9,583 bases of DNA from an uncultured Eubacteriales bacterium (GCA_934447715.1 CAKSER010000049.1:1-9583), one strand, 5' to 3'. Shown: positions 1 through 7,151, counted from the first letter of the stretch. The notes: generated from the letters alone by a model not told the origin. Numbers and translations are program-made.

Positions 1-180
1 GCCGACTACCTGACCGAGATCGACGAAAAGACGGATCATTTCATCGCACCTTACAGCCATCGCTTCAAGAATAGCCCCGTCAGCCATTGCTCTTTCAAGA
101 CCTGCCTCGGACATTATATATGCCCTGTTTTGCTCTGTGCCGATAATCCCACCCTCGGGCTTGTATTCTTTTTTTAACAT
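1..180 (-). CDS. S1-like RNA-binding protein, N-terminal part only
   Basis: Sixty codons are visible, from an ATG at 180-178 to the window edge, so the C-terminal part is missing. The start is supported by a GAGAGGT ribosome binding site just upstream on the minus strand. The protein begins MLKKEYKPEGGIIGTEQN and continues through ILEAMAVRCDEM to LFVDLGQVVG. This resembles the start of Clostridial proteins annotated as S1 RNA-binding or 30S ribosomal protein S1-like, which open with YxPEG, then an Asn-containing TxEN-type motif, then ILEAxxxxCD and VDLG at the beginning of the first S1 barrel. The identification is from memory of the family pattern and is tentative; no complete S1 domain is present to confirm it. 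The gene lies downstream of and co-directional with the phosphofructokinase gene, without an obvious terminator between them. A long inverted repeat covers its ribosome binding site. Confidence 0.55.
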   Translation of the reverse strand, partial: MLKKEYKPEGGIIGTEQNRAYIMSEAGLERAMADGAILEAMAVRCDEMIRLFVDLGQVVG

Positions 181-182
181 AG

Positions 183-250
183 TTTGACCTCTCGGATATA
201 AATGTAACAGCTTCTTTCAACTTGATACATTCTATTACCGGGAGGTCAAA
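183..250. repeat. 13-nt inverted repeat covering the S1-like gene's ribosome binding site
   Basis: TTTGACCTCTCGG at 183-195 and CCGGGAGGTCAAA at 238-250 are reverse complements at 12 of 13 positions, with 42 nt between the arms. In a minus-strand transcript the downstream arm contains the GAGAGGT ribosome binding site of the S1-like gene, two nt before its ATG, so pairing would hide it. The single non-pairing position would be a C-A mismatch in the minus transcript. In a plus transcript it would be a G-U wobble. No T-run follows the helix, so it does not look like an intrinsic terminator. It could be a translational control element, a protein operator, or a relic of an inverted duplication of a start region, because both arms are followed by an ATG in outward orientation. 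Confidence 0.6.
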
Positions 251-283
251 TTTATGAATGATATGCTATGCTATTTATCTGTT

Positions 284-1549
284 TCAGTCCTTTACGGCAC
301 AGCCTCGGCTGATTTCGACATGATGCGGCAGTCCTTTTATATATCTTACATCAGGCTCGCCGACAATAAGCGGCATGAGGTATTTTATGCAGGCGTCGGT
401 TACATCGTTTCCTCTGTGGTTGATAAACTCATCCGGAACGGTGCGGACCAGATTTGCTATTTTTGCAATATCCTCTGTTCCGATCTCGATTTCATACGGA
501 TCTGTGGATATGCGCTTTATTACCATCATTTTTCCGCTTTCGCCTTTTTCTGCCGAGAAAACGGCGGATTTTCCGACCAGTACGGATTCGTCAAGGTCGG
601 TTTTTGATGCGATATGGGAAGCGCATCTTTGAAGGATATTGAGCTCTACCGAGCGAACCTTGCAGCCGAGCTTTTCCTTTACCGCAATCTCAAGCGCCTT
701 TCCGGTTCCGGAAAGATATTTGTGTCCGAACGCATCTGCGACGCCGCTCTGTGTTCCTTCTCCTACATATTTTCCGCTTCTGTCGCGCAATCCCTCGGAT
801 ACGCATACCACAACATTCGGATGTGTTTCAAATGCGATCTGAATATCCGCAAAGAACTCGTCATAGCTGAAGGCTCTTTCCGGCAGATAGATAAGATCGG
901 GTGCGACACCGGATATCAGTCTCGGAAGTGCCGATGCGCAGGTAAGCCAGCCGGCGTCTCTGCCCATGATCTCCACAATCGTGACAGCCTTTGTCGTATA
1001 AACCGCGCAGTCGCGGATTATCTCCTGTACCGATGCTGCAATATACTTTGCCGCCGATCCGAAGCCCGGGGTGTGGTCGGTGCCCATGACATCGTTATCG
1101 ATCGTCTTCGGAACACCCATTACTCTTATCTCGTAGTCTGCTTCTTTTGCATATTCCGAAAGCTTTGCGACAGTGTCCATCGAATCGTTTCCGCCGATGT
1201 AGAAAAAGTATCTGATATTCAGTCTTTTGAAGAAGTCAAACAGCTTTTCATAGGTCTTTTTTGCATCCGGATCCGAGCCGTCAAGCTTCGGGAGCTTTTT
1301 TCTGCAGGAGCCGAGAGCTGCCGCCGGGGTATTTTCCAGCGCCTTGAGGCGATCCTCATTTTTAAACTGCTCGTTAAGATTGCAGTAGGTTCCGTTCAGC
1401 ATTCCCTCAATGCCGTTGAATGCACCGTAGATCGTTTCGATGCAGTCGGATTCGAAAGCTCCTCTTATTACTCCGGCAAGAGTTGCGTTGATAGCTGCCG
1501 TGGGTCCGCCGGACTGACCCACAATTGCGTTGCCGATGAGATTTGCCAT
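284..1549 (-). CDS. pfp: 6-phosphofructokinase, probably pyrophosphate-dependent
   Basis: The enzyme phosphorylates fructose 6-phosphate to fructose 1,6-bisphosphate in cytosolic glycolysis; the PPi-dependent form is reversible. The protein is 421 aa from the chosen start. An N-terminal glycine-rich GQSGGPTAAIN segment (11-21) is followed by GGNDS (119-123), PKTIDND (147-153, catalytic-base Asp151), and MGRDAGW (195-201) for the sugar phosphate. Asp122 and Lys148 stand where ATP-dependent enzymes have glycines (GGDGS, PGTIDND). Asp and Lys there are the accepted signature for PPi use, so the donor assignment is inferred from known family rules. The start at 1549 (MANLIGN) is preferred over an ATG at 1564: AAGGTGA lies 4-5 nt ahead of it, whereas the upstream ATG has no ribosome binding site. 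Its own promoter (1613-1641) is back to back with that of the aromatic operon. The length of about 420 aa fits the long bacterial PPi-PFK type rather than the 320-aa ATP type. Confidence 0.9.
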   Translation of the reverse strand: MANLIGNAIVGQSGGPTAAINATLAGVIRGAFESDCIETIYGAFNGIEGMLNGTYCNLNEQFKNEDRLKALENTPAAALGSCRKKLPKLDGSDPDAKKTYEKLFDFFKRLNIRYFFYIGGNDSMDTVAKLSEYAKEADYEIRVMGVPKTIDNDVMGTDHTPGFGSAAKYIAASVQEIIRDCAVYTTKAVTIVEIMGRDAGWLTCASALPRLISGVAPDLIYLPERAFSYDEFFADIQIAFETHPNVVVCVSEGLRDRSGKYVGEGTQSGVADAFGHKYLSGTGKALEIAVKEKLGCKVRSVELNILQRCASHIASKTDLDESVLVGKSAVFSAEKGESGKMMVIKRISTDPYEIEIGTEDIAKIANLVRTVPDEFINHRGNDVTDACIKYLMPLIVGEPDVRYIKGLPHHVEISRGCAVKD

Positions 1550-1612
1550 AAAATCACCTTTCATTTATATCATTATTTATCTAAAAAAAACGAAATTATT
1601 TTTTATAGGTAA

Positions 1613-1641
1613 ATTATAGCAAAGAATGAAGGACAAATCAA
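1613..1641 (-). promoter_or_regulatory. Predicted sigma-A-type promoter of the phosphofructokinase gene
   Basis: On the minus strand, TTGATT (1641-1636) is followed by a 17-bp spacer (1635-1619) and TATAAT (1618-1613), a perfect -10 box. Transcription would start near 1606, giving a leader of roughly 55-60 nt before the ATG at 1549. The -35 box is 10 bp from the -35 box of the divergent aromatic operon promoter, so one bound regulator could affect both. Confidence 0.75.
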
Positions 1642-1651
1642 GTGTAATCTG

Positions 1652-1680
1652 TTGACAAAACGGCTATTACGGTGTAAAAT
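1652..1680 (+). promoter_or_regulatory. Predicted sigma-A-type promoter of the aromatic amino acid operon
   Basis: A perfect TTGACA (1652-1657), a 17-bp spacer (1658-1674) and TAAAAT (1675-1680) make a near-consensus promoter. Transcription would start near 1687, leaving a leader of about 45 nt before aroB. That is too short for a T-box or a conventional peptide attenuator, so any control probably acts at the promoter. A short A/T hairpin is possible just after the start point (ATTTTA 1689-1694, TAAAAT 1700-1705) and could be an operator half-site pair. That last point is speculative. Confidence 0.8.
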
Positions 1681-1732
1681 GCCATTATATTTTACTAAAT
1701 AAAATGGGGCGGATTTTGCCTTTGGAGGGAAT

Positions 1733-2752
1733 ATGACCTTTTCGGTTGGAGCAGAGACAAAAAAATATGATATTATCATCGAATCCGGCGCAATAAACAA
1801 TGCCGGAAGGCTTTTTGACCTTGACCGCAGAGTTCTGATCCTGACAGACGACGGCGTTCCTGAAGAATATTCAAAAATCGTTGCCGGGCAGTGCAGAAAG
1901 CCGGTTATTTTCACGGTGAAGGCAGGAGAAAAAAGCAAAAGCATTTCTGTTTGGGAAAACGCACTTTCTCTTATGCTTGAAAACGGCTTTGACCGGTATG
2001 ACTGCGTCGTTGCGGTCGGCGGAGGCGTCTGCGGAGATCTTGCCGGCTTTGTGGCTTCTGCATATATGCGTGGGGTCGATTTTTACAACATTCCAACAAC
2101 TGTTCTTTCACAGGTTGATTCGTCGATCGGAGGAAAAACAGCGGTCAATTTCGGAAAGGTCAAGAATATTATCGGCGCGTTCTATCCGCCGTGCGGTGTC
2201 ATAATCGATACGTCGCTTTTAAGCACTCTTTTATGGCGGCAGATTGCAAACGGCCTTGCGGAATCGGTAAAGATGGCGCTCACCTTCGATTCCGAGCTGT
2301 TTGAGCTGATTGAAAAAGAGGATATTAATAAAATTATTCCGGAGGTGATCGAAAGATCGCTTCTGATAAAAAAAAGGGTCGTCGAGGAGGACGAAAAGGA
2401 ATCCGGAGTACGGAAGGTGCTTAACTTCGGACATACCATAGGTCACGGAATCGAAAGCCTCGGTGGTGGGCTGTACCACGGCGAATGCGTTGCCCTCGGA
2501 ATGCTTCCAATGTGCTCCGACGAGGTAAGAAAAAGACTGGTTGAGGTTTTAAAAAAGCTTGGTCTTCCTTATCGCTGCGATACGCTTGATCCCGAAAAAA
2601 TTGCCGAGGCGGTCGCACACGACAAAAAATCCCACGGCGACAGGATTACAGCCGTGCTTGTCGACAAGGTCGGAGAATACAGGCTCGAAAGCGTGCCGAT
2701 GCCGTGGCTTAAGGAAAGAATCGATATGCTCGTAAAGGGAAATTTGATATGA
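1733..2752 (+). CDS. aroB: 3-dehydroquinate synthase
   Basis: AroB converts DAHP to 3-dehydroquinate, the second shikimate pathway step, using NAD+ and a divalent metal in the cytosol. The protein is 339 aa, close to the usual 340-360. Family motifs appear in order: VGGGVCGDLAGF (95-106), PTTVLSQVDSSIGGKTAVN (121-139), KNIIGAF (144-150), GLAE (174-177), NFGHTIGH (231-238), YHGE (248-251) and DKK (297-299). The expected metal ligands are present as Glu177, His234 and His249. The usual AEVIK segment reads AESVK here, a mild variation. The ATG at 1733 has a GGAGGG ribosome binding site 4-5 nt upstream and lies about 45 nt downstream of the predicted transcription start. It is the first gene of the operon and its TGA overlaps the aroC start (ATGA), which suggests translational coupling. 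Confidence 0.96.
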   Translation: MTFSVGAETKKYDIIIESGAINNAGRLFDLDRRVLILTDDGVPEEYSKIVAGQCRKPVIFTVKAGEKSKSISVWENALSLMLENGFDRYDCVVAVGGGVCGDLAGFVASAYMRGVDFYNIPTTVLSQVDSSIGGKTAVNFGKVKNIIGAFYPPCGVIIDTSLLSTLLWRQIANGLAESVKMALTFDSELFELIEKEDINKIIPEVIERSLLIKKRVVEEDEKESGVRKVLNFGHTIGHGIESLGGGLYHGECVALGMLPMCSDEVRKRLVEVLKKLGLPYRCDTLDPEKIAEAVAHDKKSHGDRITAVLVDKVGEYRLESVPMPWLKERIDMLVKGNLI

Positions 2753-3852
2753 AAAACACGTTCGGAAGCAGTGTGGCGCTGACTATTTTCGGTGAAAGCC
2801 ACGGAGAAATGATAGGTGCGGTAATCGACGGACTTGCACCCGGAATCGAAATAGACGAAGAAAAAATTGCAAAAAGGCTTGAGCTGCGCAAATCCGATCC
2901 GCTGATTTCCACAAAAAGACGCGAGCCGGACAGGGTTTCTATAGTTTCCGGAGTTTTTAACAAAAAAACAACCGGAACGCCGGTCTGCCTGCTTATTGCA
3001 AATGAGGACAAAAGAAGCGCGGATTATACAAAAACCAAAAGCCTTGCCCGTCCGGGACACGCGGATTTTTCCGCCAGAATGAAATATCACGGCTTTGAGG
3101 ATTACCGCGGAGGAGGGCATTTCAGCGGAAGAATCACCGCCCCGATAGTTGCGGCAGGCTCGATAGCGCTTGACATCCTCGAAAAAAAGGGAATTACTGT
3201 CGGCACTCATATTCAAAGACTGGGAGATGTTTTTGACCTGCCGTTTGACGATTATGAAAAGCAGATAAAGCTTCTTTCAGAAAAGGAATTTGCAGTCATC
3301 TCTAACGAAAAGGGTGAGGAAATGAAAGCGCTCATTTCCGAAGCGGCAAAGGACGGGGACAGTATCGGAGGAGTTCTTGAAACGGCAATCTGCGGTGTTC
3401 CGTGCGGAGTCGGCGAGCCTTGGTTTGATTCTGTCGAGAGCGTTCTTTCGCACGCGCTTTTCAGTGTGCCTGGGGTCAAGGGAATCCAGTTCGGAGCAGG
3501 CTTTGACCTTGTCTTTAAAAGAGGCAGCGAGTTCAATGACGAATTTGAAATGAAAAACGGAAGGGTTGTTACAAGGACAAATCACAACGGCGGTATAAAC
3601 GGCGGAATCACCAACGGAATGCCGATCACCTTCCGCCTTGCGATAAAACCCACGCCCTCAATTTTTAAAGAGCAGCACACGGTCAATATCGATACAAATG
3701 AAAACGAAATCCTTTTGCTTTCCGGCAGACACGACCCTGCAATTATCCACAGGGCAAGAATAGTTGTCGACTCGGTTTCGGCACTTGTAATCTGCGACCT
3801 TTTGGCATCAAGATACGGAACCGACTTTCTCGGAGGTGAAGAAAGCAGATGA
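2749..3852 (+). CDS. aroC: Chorismate synthase
   Basis: AroC removes phosphate from 5-enolpyruvylshikimate 3-phosphate to give chorismate, the last common step, and needs reduced FMN. The protein is 367 aa, normal for the family. Recognisable motifs are FGESHGEMIG (14-23, conserved His18), RPGHAD (101-106, conserved His104), DYRGGGHFSGR (118-128), GIQFGAGFD (245-253) with GSEFND (259-264), NHNGGINGGITNG (278-290) and GRHDPAI (326-332). It lies between aroB and the aroE-aroK fusion with ATGA overlaps on both sides, so it is very probably translated by coupling. No flavin reductase domain is attached, so it is the monofunctional type and depends on a separate source of FMNH2. Lysine codons here are mostly AAA, unlike the DAHP synthase gene downstream. 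Confidence 0.97.
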   Translation: MKNTFGSSVALTIFGESHGEMIGAVIDGLAPGIEIDEEKIAKRLELRKSDPLISTKRREPDRVSIVSGVFNKKTTGTPVCLLIANEDKRSADYTKTKSLARPGHADFSARMKYHGFEDYRGGGHFSGRITAPIVAAGSIALDILEKKGITVGTHIQRLGDVFDLPFDDYEKQIKLLSEKEFAVISNEKGEEMKALISEAAKDGDSIGGVLETAICGVPCGVGEPWFDSVESVLSHALFSVPGVKGIQFGAGFDLVFKRGSEFNDEFEMKNGRVVTRTNHNGGINGGITNGMPITFRLAIKPTPSIFKEQHTVNIDTNENEILLLSGRHDPAIIHRARIVVDSVSALVICDLLASRYGTDFLGGEESR

Positions 3853-5081
3853 AGTACGGACTTTTGGGAGAGCGCCTCGGGCACAGCTTTTCGAAGATCA
3901 TTCATTCGATGATCGGCGATTATGAATACGAGCTTTGCGAGGTCGAAAGATCGAAGTTTGAAGGCTTTCTTGAAAAAAGGGATTTTATCGGAATCAATGT
4001 GACGATTCCGTACAAGGAGCTGATCATTCCGTATCTTTACAGCATATCCGACAAGGCAAAGAGCATCGGGGCTGTAAACACGGTTATAAACAGAGACGGA
4101 AGGCTATACGGCTACAATACCGACTATGACGGGCTTCGGCTTCTTGCGAAAAAAACAGGGATCGACTTTTTAAACAAAAAGGTTGCCATCCTCGGAACCG
4201 GAGGGACAAGCAAAACGGCATATTCGGTAGCTAAGGGCGGTGGGGCTGGAGAAATTATCAAGGTCAGCCGCACAGGAAAGGGAGAAGCTGTAACATACTC
4301 CGAGCTTTACGAAAAGCACCCGGATGTTGATATAATTATCAACACAACCCCGTGCGGAATGTATCCCGAAATTTCCGGATGCCCGGTTGATCTTGACAGA
4401 TTTACCTCTCTTTGCGGTGTTCTTGATGTTATATACAATCCGCTTGAAACAGAGCTTGTACTTTGCGCAAAGGACAGAAATATAAAGGCGGGCGGAGGGC
4501 TTTATATGCTTGTTATGCAAGCGGTCAAAGCATCCGAGATATTCTTCAAAAAGGAATATGAAGCCGGGCTTGCCGACAGGATTTATAATGAGCTTTTAAA
4601 GGAAAAGCAGAATATTGTTCTTATCGGAATGCCGTCGAGCGGAAAAACCACGGTCGGCAGGCTGCTTTCCGAAAGACTTAAAAGAGGCTTTTATGACACC
4701 GATGAGCTTTTTGAAAGGAAGCACGGCATGTCTGCAGCGGACTTTATACGGCAGAACGGCGAGGAAAGCTTCAGAGATGAGGAATCGGCGATTGTTTTTG
4801 AGCTTTCAAAAATCGGAGGGGCTGTCATATCGGTCGGAGGCGGAACGGTTTTACGAGTTGAAAATGTTTTCGAGCTGAAAAAGAACGGCAGAATATTCTG
4901 GCTTGACAGAGACCTGTCGCTTCTTGTTACAACCTCCGACAGACCTCTTTCGAGCACAAAAGAAAAGCTCTGCGAGCTGTATACAAAGCGCCGCCCGATA
5001 TATAAGGAGGCAGCCGATGTTATAATCGAGGCAAACGGCACAGCAAAGGAAGCTATGGAAAGGATTATTCTTTCATTATGA
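3849..5081 (+). CDS. aroEK: Fused shikimate dehydrogenase-shikimate kinase
   Basis: This is one 410-aa reading frame with two enzymes. Residues 1-250 are AroE, which reduces 3-dehydroshikimate to shikimate with NADPH. They show GERLGHSFSKIIH (7-19), NVTIPYK (50-56, catalytic Lys56), GAVNTV (74-79), NTDYDG (90-95, catalytic Asp92), the dinucleotide-binding loop GTGGTSKT (116-123), a basic SRT (140-142) typical of NADP use, and GGLYMLVMQA (216-225). Residues 255-410 are AroK, which phosphorylates shikimate with ATP. They show Walker A GMPSSGKT (260-267), the substrate-binding YDTD (282-285), GGG (330-332), a lid Arg in DRPL (364-367) and RRPIY (381-385). The linker is only about five residues. 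ATGA overlaps join it to aroC and aroA. Both domains have all expected catalytic residues, so both should be active. Most bacteria keep these as separate genes. The symbol is descriptive, not an established name. Confidence 0.95.
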   Translation: MKYGLLGERLGHSFSKIIHSMIGDYEYELCEVERSKFEGFLEKRDFIGINVTIPYKELIIPYLYSISDKAKSIGAVNTVINRDGRLYGYNTDYDGLRLLAKKTGIDFLNKKVAILGTGGTSKTAYSVAKGGGAGEIIKVSRTGKGEAVTYSELYEKHPDVDIIINTTPCGMYPEISGCPVDLDRFTSLCGVLDVIYNPLETELVLCAKDRNIKAGGGLYMLVMQAVKASEIFFKKEYEAGLADRIYNELLKEKQNIVLIGMPSSGKTTVGRLLSERLKRGFYDTDELFERKHGMSAADFIRQNGEESFRDEESAIVFELSKIGGAVISVGGGTVLRVENVFELKKNGRIFWLDRDLSLLVTTSDRPLSSTKEKLCELYTKRRPIYKEAADVIIEANGTAKEAMERIILSL

Positions 5082-6304
5082 ATGTGACAATTGCCCCGTC
5101 AAGGGCGATCGGTGCGGTTACGGCACCGCCGTCAAAAAGCGATTCGCACAGAAAGCTGATCTGTGCCGGTCTTTCGGACGGCGAAAGCGTGATAGACAGA
5201 ATTGCTTTTTCGGAGGATATCCGCGCAACGATCGACTGCCTAAGAGCGCTTGGGACGAAAATAGACATAGATAAAAATACGGTAAAGGTTACCGGATGCG
5301 ACCCGAAAAGCAATGATGCAATCGGAGTGCTCAATTGCAGGGAAAGCGGAAGCACTCTCAGGTTTTTGATTCCGGTTTGCATGCTGAGCGGCAGAAAAAT
5401 CACTCTTACAGGCAGCAAAAAGCTGCTTTCAAGACCGCTTTCGGTCTATAAGGAGCTTGCAGACAGGCAGGGGCTGCTTTTTGACAGCGGCAGCTGCTTT
5501 CTTGAGGTCTGCGGACCTCTTTCGGGCGGAGATTTCGGCTTTTTGGGGAATATATCGAGCCAGTTTTTAAGCGGACTGCTTTTTGCCCTTCCGCTTGCAG
5601 AAAAAAACAGCACGGTTACGCTTTATCCGCCGGTATCGAGCAAGCCGTATATCGATATGACGGTTTCCTCTCTTGAAAAATTCGGTATTGAAATCGAAAG
5701 AAAAGGGGACGAGATCTTTAACATCTGTGGAGGGCAGAAATACCTTCCCGGAAGCTTTAGAGTTGAAGGGGATTATTCAAACGCGGCATTTCTCGATGCG
5801 CTCGGCATAATCGGCGGAGATGTAACGGTGGCCGGGCTTGACGATGGAAGTATTCAGGGCGACAGGGTATATAAAACGCTGTTTAAAAGGCTTGAAAGCG
5901 GCTTTTGCGAGATCGATCTTACAGACTGCCCGGATTTGGGACCTATTCTTTTCGTTCTTGCCGCGATGTTTGACGGGGCGAAATTCTACGGAACCGAAAG
6001 GCTGCGCATAAAGGAATCCGACAGAGTAGAGGCAATGGCAGGCGAACTCGAAAAGTGCGGAGTAAAAACCGCGGTTCTTAATGATTCGGTAACGGTTTAC
6101 GGTGGGAAAATCAAGGCGCCGGCAAGTCCGATATGCGGTCACAACGACCACAGGGTTGTAATGTCGATGGCGGTGCTTTTGTCGAAGGTCGGCGGTACGA
6201 TTAACGGAGCCGAGGCTGTTAAAAAGAGCTTCCCGGACTTTTTTGAGGTCATTCGGGGGCTTGGTATAGAGGTAAAGGAAATAAAGGAAAATGGAATGGA
6301 TTAA
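5078..6304 (+). CDS. aroA: 3-phosphoshikimate 1-carboxyvinyltransferase (EPSP synthase)
   Basis: AroA transfers the enolpyruvyl group from PEP to shikimate 3-phosphate. The 408-aa protein has the two-lobed family's motifs: PPSKSDSHR (17-25; Lys20 and Arg25 contact substrate), ESGSTLRFL (89-97, PEP loop), ISSQFLSG (159-166), DYSNAAF (232-238), DCPDLGPI (283-290, catalytic Asp286), RIKESDR (310-316), HNDHRVVMS (355-363) and KKSFPDFF (382-389). The PEP loop differs from the classical LGNAGTAMR form: Glu, Ser and Phe sit at the places of E. coli Asn94, Thr97 and Pro101, while the glycine equivalent to Gly96 is kept. The ATG overlaps the stop of the aroE-aroK fusion as ATGA. The 3' end overlaps tyrA by 14 nt. 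Confidence 0.96.
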   Translation: MNVTIAPSRAIGAVTAPPSKSDSHRKLICAGLSDGESVIDRIAFSEDIRATIDCLRALGTKIDIDKNTVKVTGCDPKSNDAIGVLNCRESGSTLRFLIPVCMLSGRKITLTGSKKLLSRPLSVYKELADRQGLLFDSGSCFLEVCGPLSGGDFGFLGNISSQFLSGLLFALPLAEKNSTVTLYPPVSSKPYIDMTVSSLEKFGIEIERKGDEIFNICGGQKYLPGSFRVEGDYSNAAFLDALGIIGGDVTVAGLDDGSIQGDRVYKTLFKRLESGFCEIDLTDCPDLGPILFVLAAMFDGAKFYGTERLRIKESDRVEAMAGELEKCGVKTAVLNDSVTVYGGKIKAPASPICGHNDHRVVMSMAVLLSKVGGTINGAEAVKKSFPDFFEVIRGLGIEVKEIKENGMD

Positions 6305-7151
6305 CAAAACGGATGTCCTCATTGTGGGTCTCGGACTGCTCGGCGGAAGCTATGCAAAAGCGCTCAAGCGGCTCGGATACCATGTCGAGGCTATCGATAT
6401 AAGAAAGGAAGCTATCGATTATGCGACCGCAAACGGTATAATCGATGCCGGCTTTGACCATGTAAATCCGGAGGCTATAGGCAAAGCGGACGCGGTGATC
6501 TTTGCTCTGTATCCTGATGTCTTTTTGAAGTGGATAAGAGAAAATCAAAAACACTTTAAAAAGGGAGCATATATTACCGACGTAACCGGTGTCAAAAAGG
6601 CAATTGTATATGAAATTCAATCGTTTTTGAGGGACGATGTCGAATATATAGCCGCCCACCCGATGGCAGGCCGCGAGGTCGGAGGCGTTGAAAACAGCAA
6701 CGACGCCATCTTCCGCGATGCGAACTATCTTGTGGTTCCTACGGAAAAGAATACCGAAAAGGGCATCGAATGGTGCCGCAGGCTCGGAATGATCCTCGGC
6801 TTTGCAAGGATCTCTGTTCTTACTCCGGAGGAGCACGACGAGATGATCGGGTTTGTTTCCCAACTTACGCATGTTATCTCGGTTGCGCTTATGACCTGCA
6901 AGGACAATGCGCACCTTTCTGATTATACCGGAGATTCGTTCCGCGATCTTACAAGAATCGCGAGAATTAACGACAAGCTCTGGTCCGAACTTTTCCTGAT
7001 GAACAGAGAAGCGTTGCTCGATCAGATGGACATCTTTATAAGAGAGATGAACGAGTTAAGAGACATTATTGCGGCAAAGGACGAGGAAAAGCTCCGCGAG
7101 AAGCTCCGTCTTTCGTGCGCAAGAAGAGCAATTTTCGATAAAAACAAGTAA
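6291..7151 (+). CDS. tyrA: Prephenate dehydrogenase without ACT domain
   Basis: TyrA oxidatively decarboxylates prephenate to 4-hydroxyphenylpyruvate, the tyrosine branch. The protein is 286 aa. A Rossmann fold opens with VGLGLLGGS (12-20), and Asp36 after the second strand favours NAD+ over NADP+. HPMAGRE (123-129) carries the catalytic His123. SQLTHVI (190-196) and GDSFRDLTRIA (214-224) belong to the helical C-terminal domain. The protein stops there, without the C-terminal ACT domain found in B. subtilis-type TyrA. Direct tyrosine control through ACT is therefore absent, although binding at the active site remains possible. The start overlaps the end of aroA. AAAGGA occurs twice upstream, one copy only 2 nt and the other about 11 nt from the ATG, so initiation may depend on coupling to aroA. 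Arogenate as substrate cannot be excluded from sequence alone. Confidence 0.94.
   Translation: MEWINKTDVLIVGLGLLGGSYAKALKRLGYHVEAIDIRKEAIDYATANGIIDAGFDHVNPEAIGKADAVIFALYPDVFLKWIRENQKHFKKGAYITDVTGVKKAIVYEIQSFLRDDVEYIAAHPMAGREVGGVENSNDAIFRDANYLVVPTEKNTEKGIEWCRRLGMILGFARISVLTPEEHDEMIGFVSQLTHVISVALMTCKDNAHLSDYTGDSFRDLTRIARINDKLWSELFLMNREALLDQMDIFIREMNELRDIIAAKDEEKLREKLRLSCARRAIFDKNK

Noticed and set aside
254..607. Plus-strand frame of 117 codons with a good GGGAGGT site 7 nt before its ATG.
   Set aside because: The ribosome binding site is attractive, but the frame is antisense to the 3' end of the phosphofructokinase gene, the protein is unlike any family I know, and the site is explained as one arm of the inverted repeat.
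614..1612. Open frame of 332 codons on the plus strand lying antisense to the phosphofructokinase gene.
   Set aside because: It has no recognisable motif or ribosome binding site. It lies entirely over a well-supported gene; such long antisense frames arise from codon bias.
1681..1732. T-box, riboswitch or leader-peptide attenuator ahead of aroB.
   Set aside because: The leader is only about 45 nt, with no T-box consensus, no Phe/Tyr/Trp-rich small frame and no terminator hairpin.
3103..3756. GGGHFSGR and AIIHRAR in chorismate synthase, which differ from the E. coli motifs.
   Set aside because: As far as I recall, similar forms occur in Clostridial chorismate synthases, and the key histidines and RHDP motif are kept, so this is not evidence of altered function.
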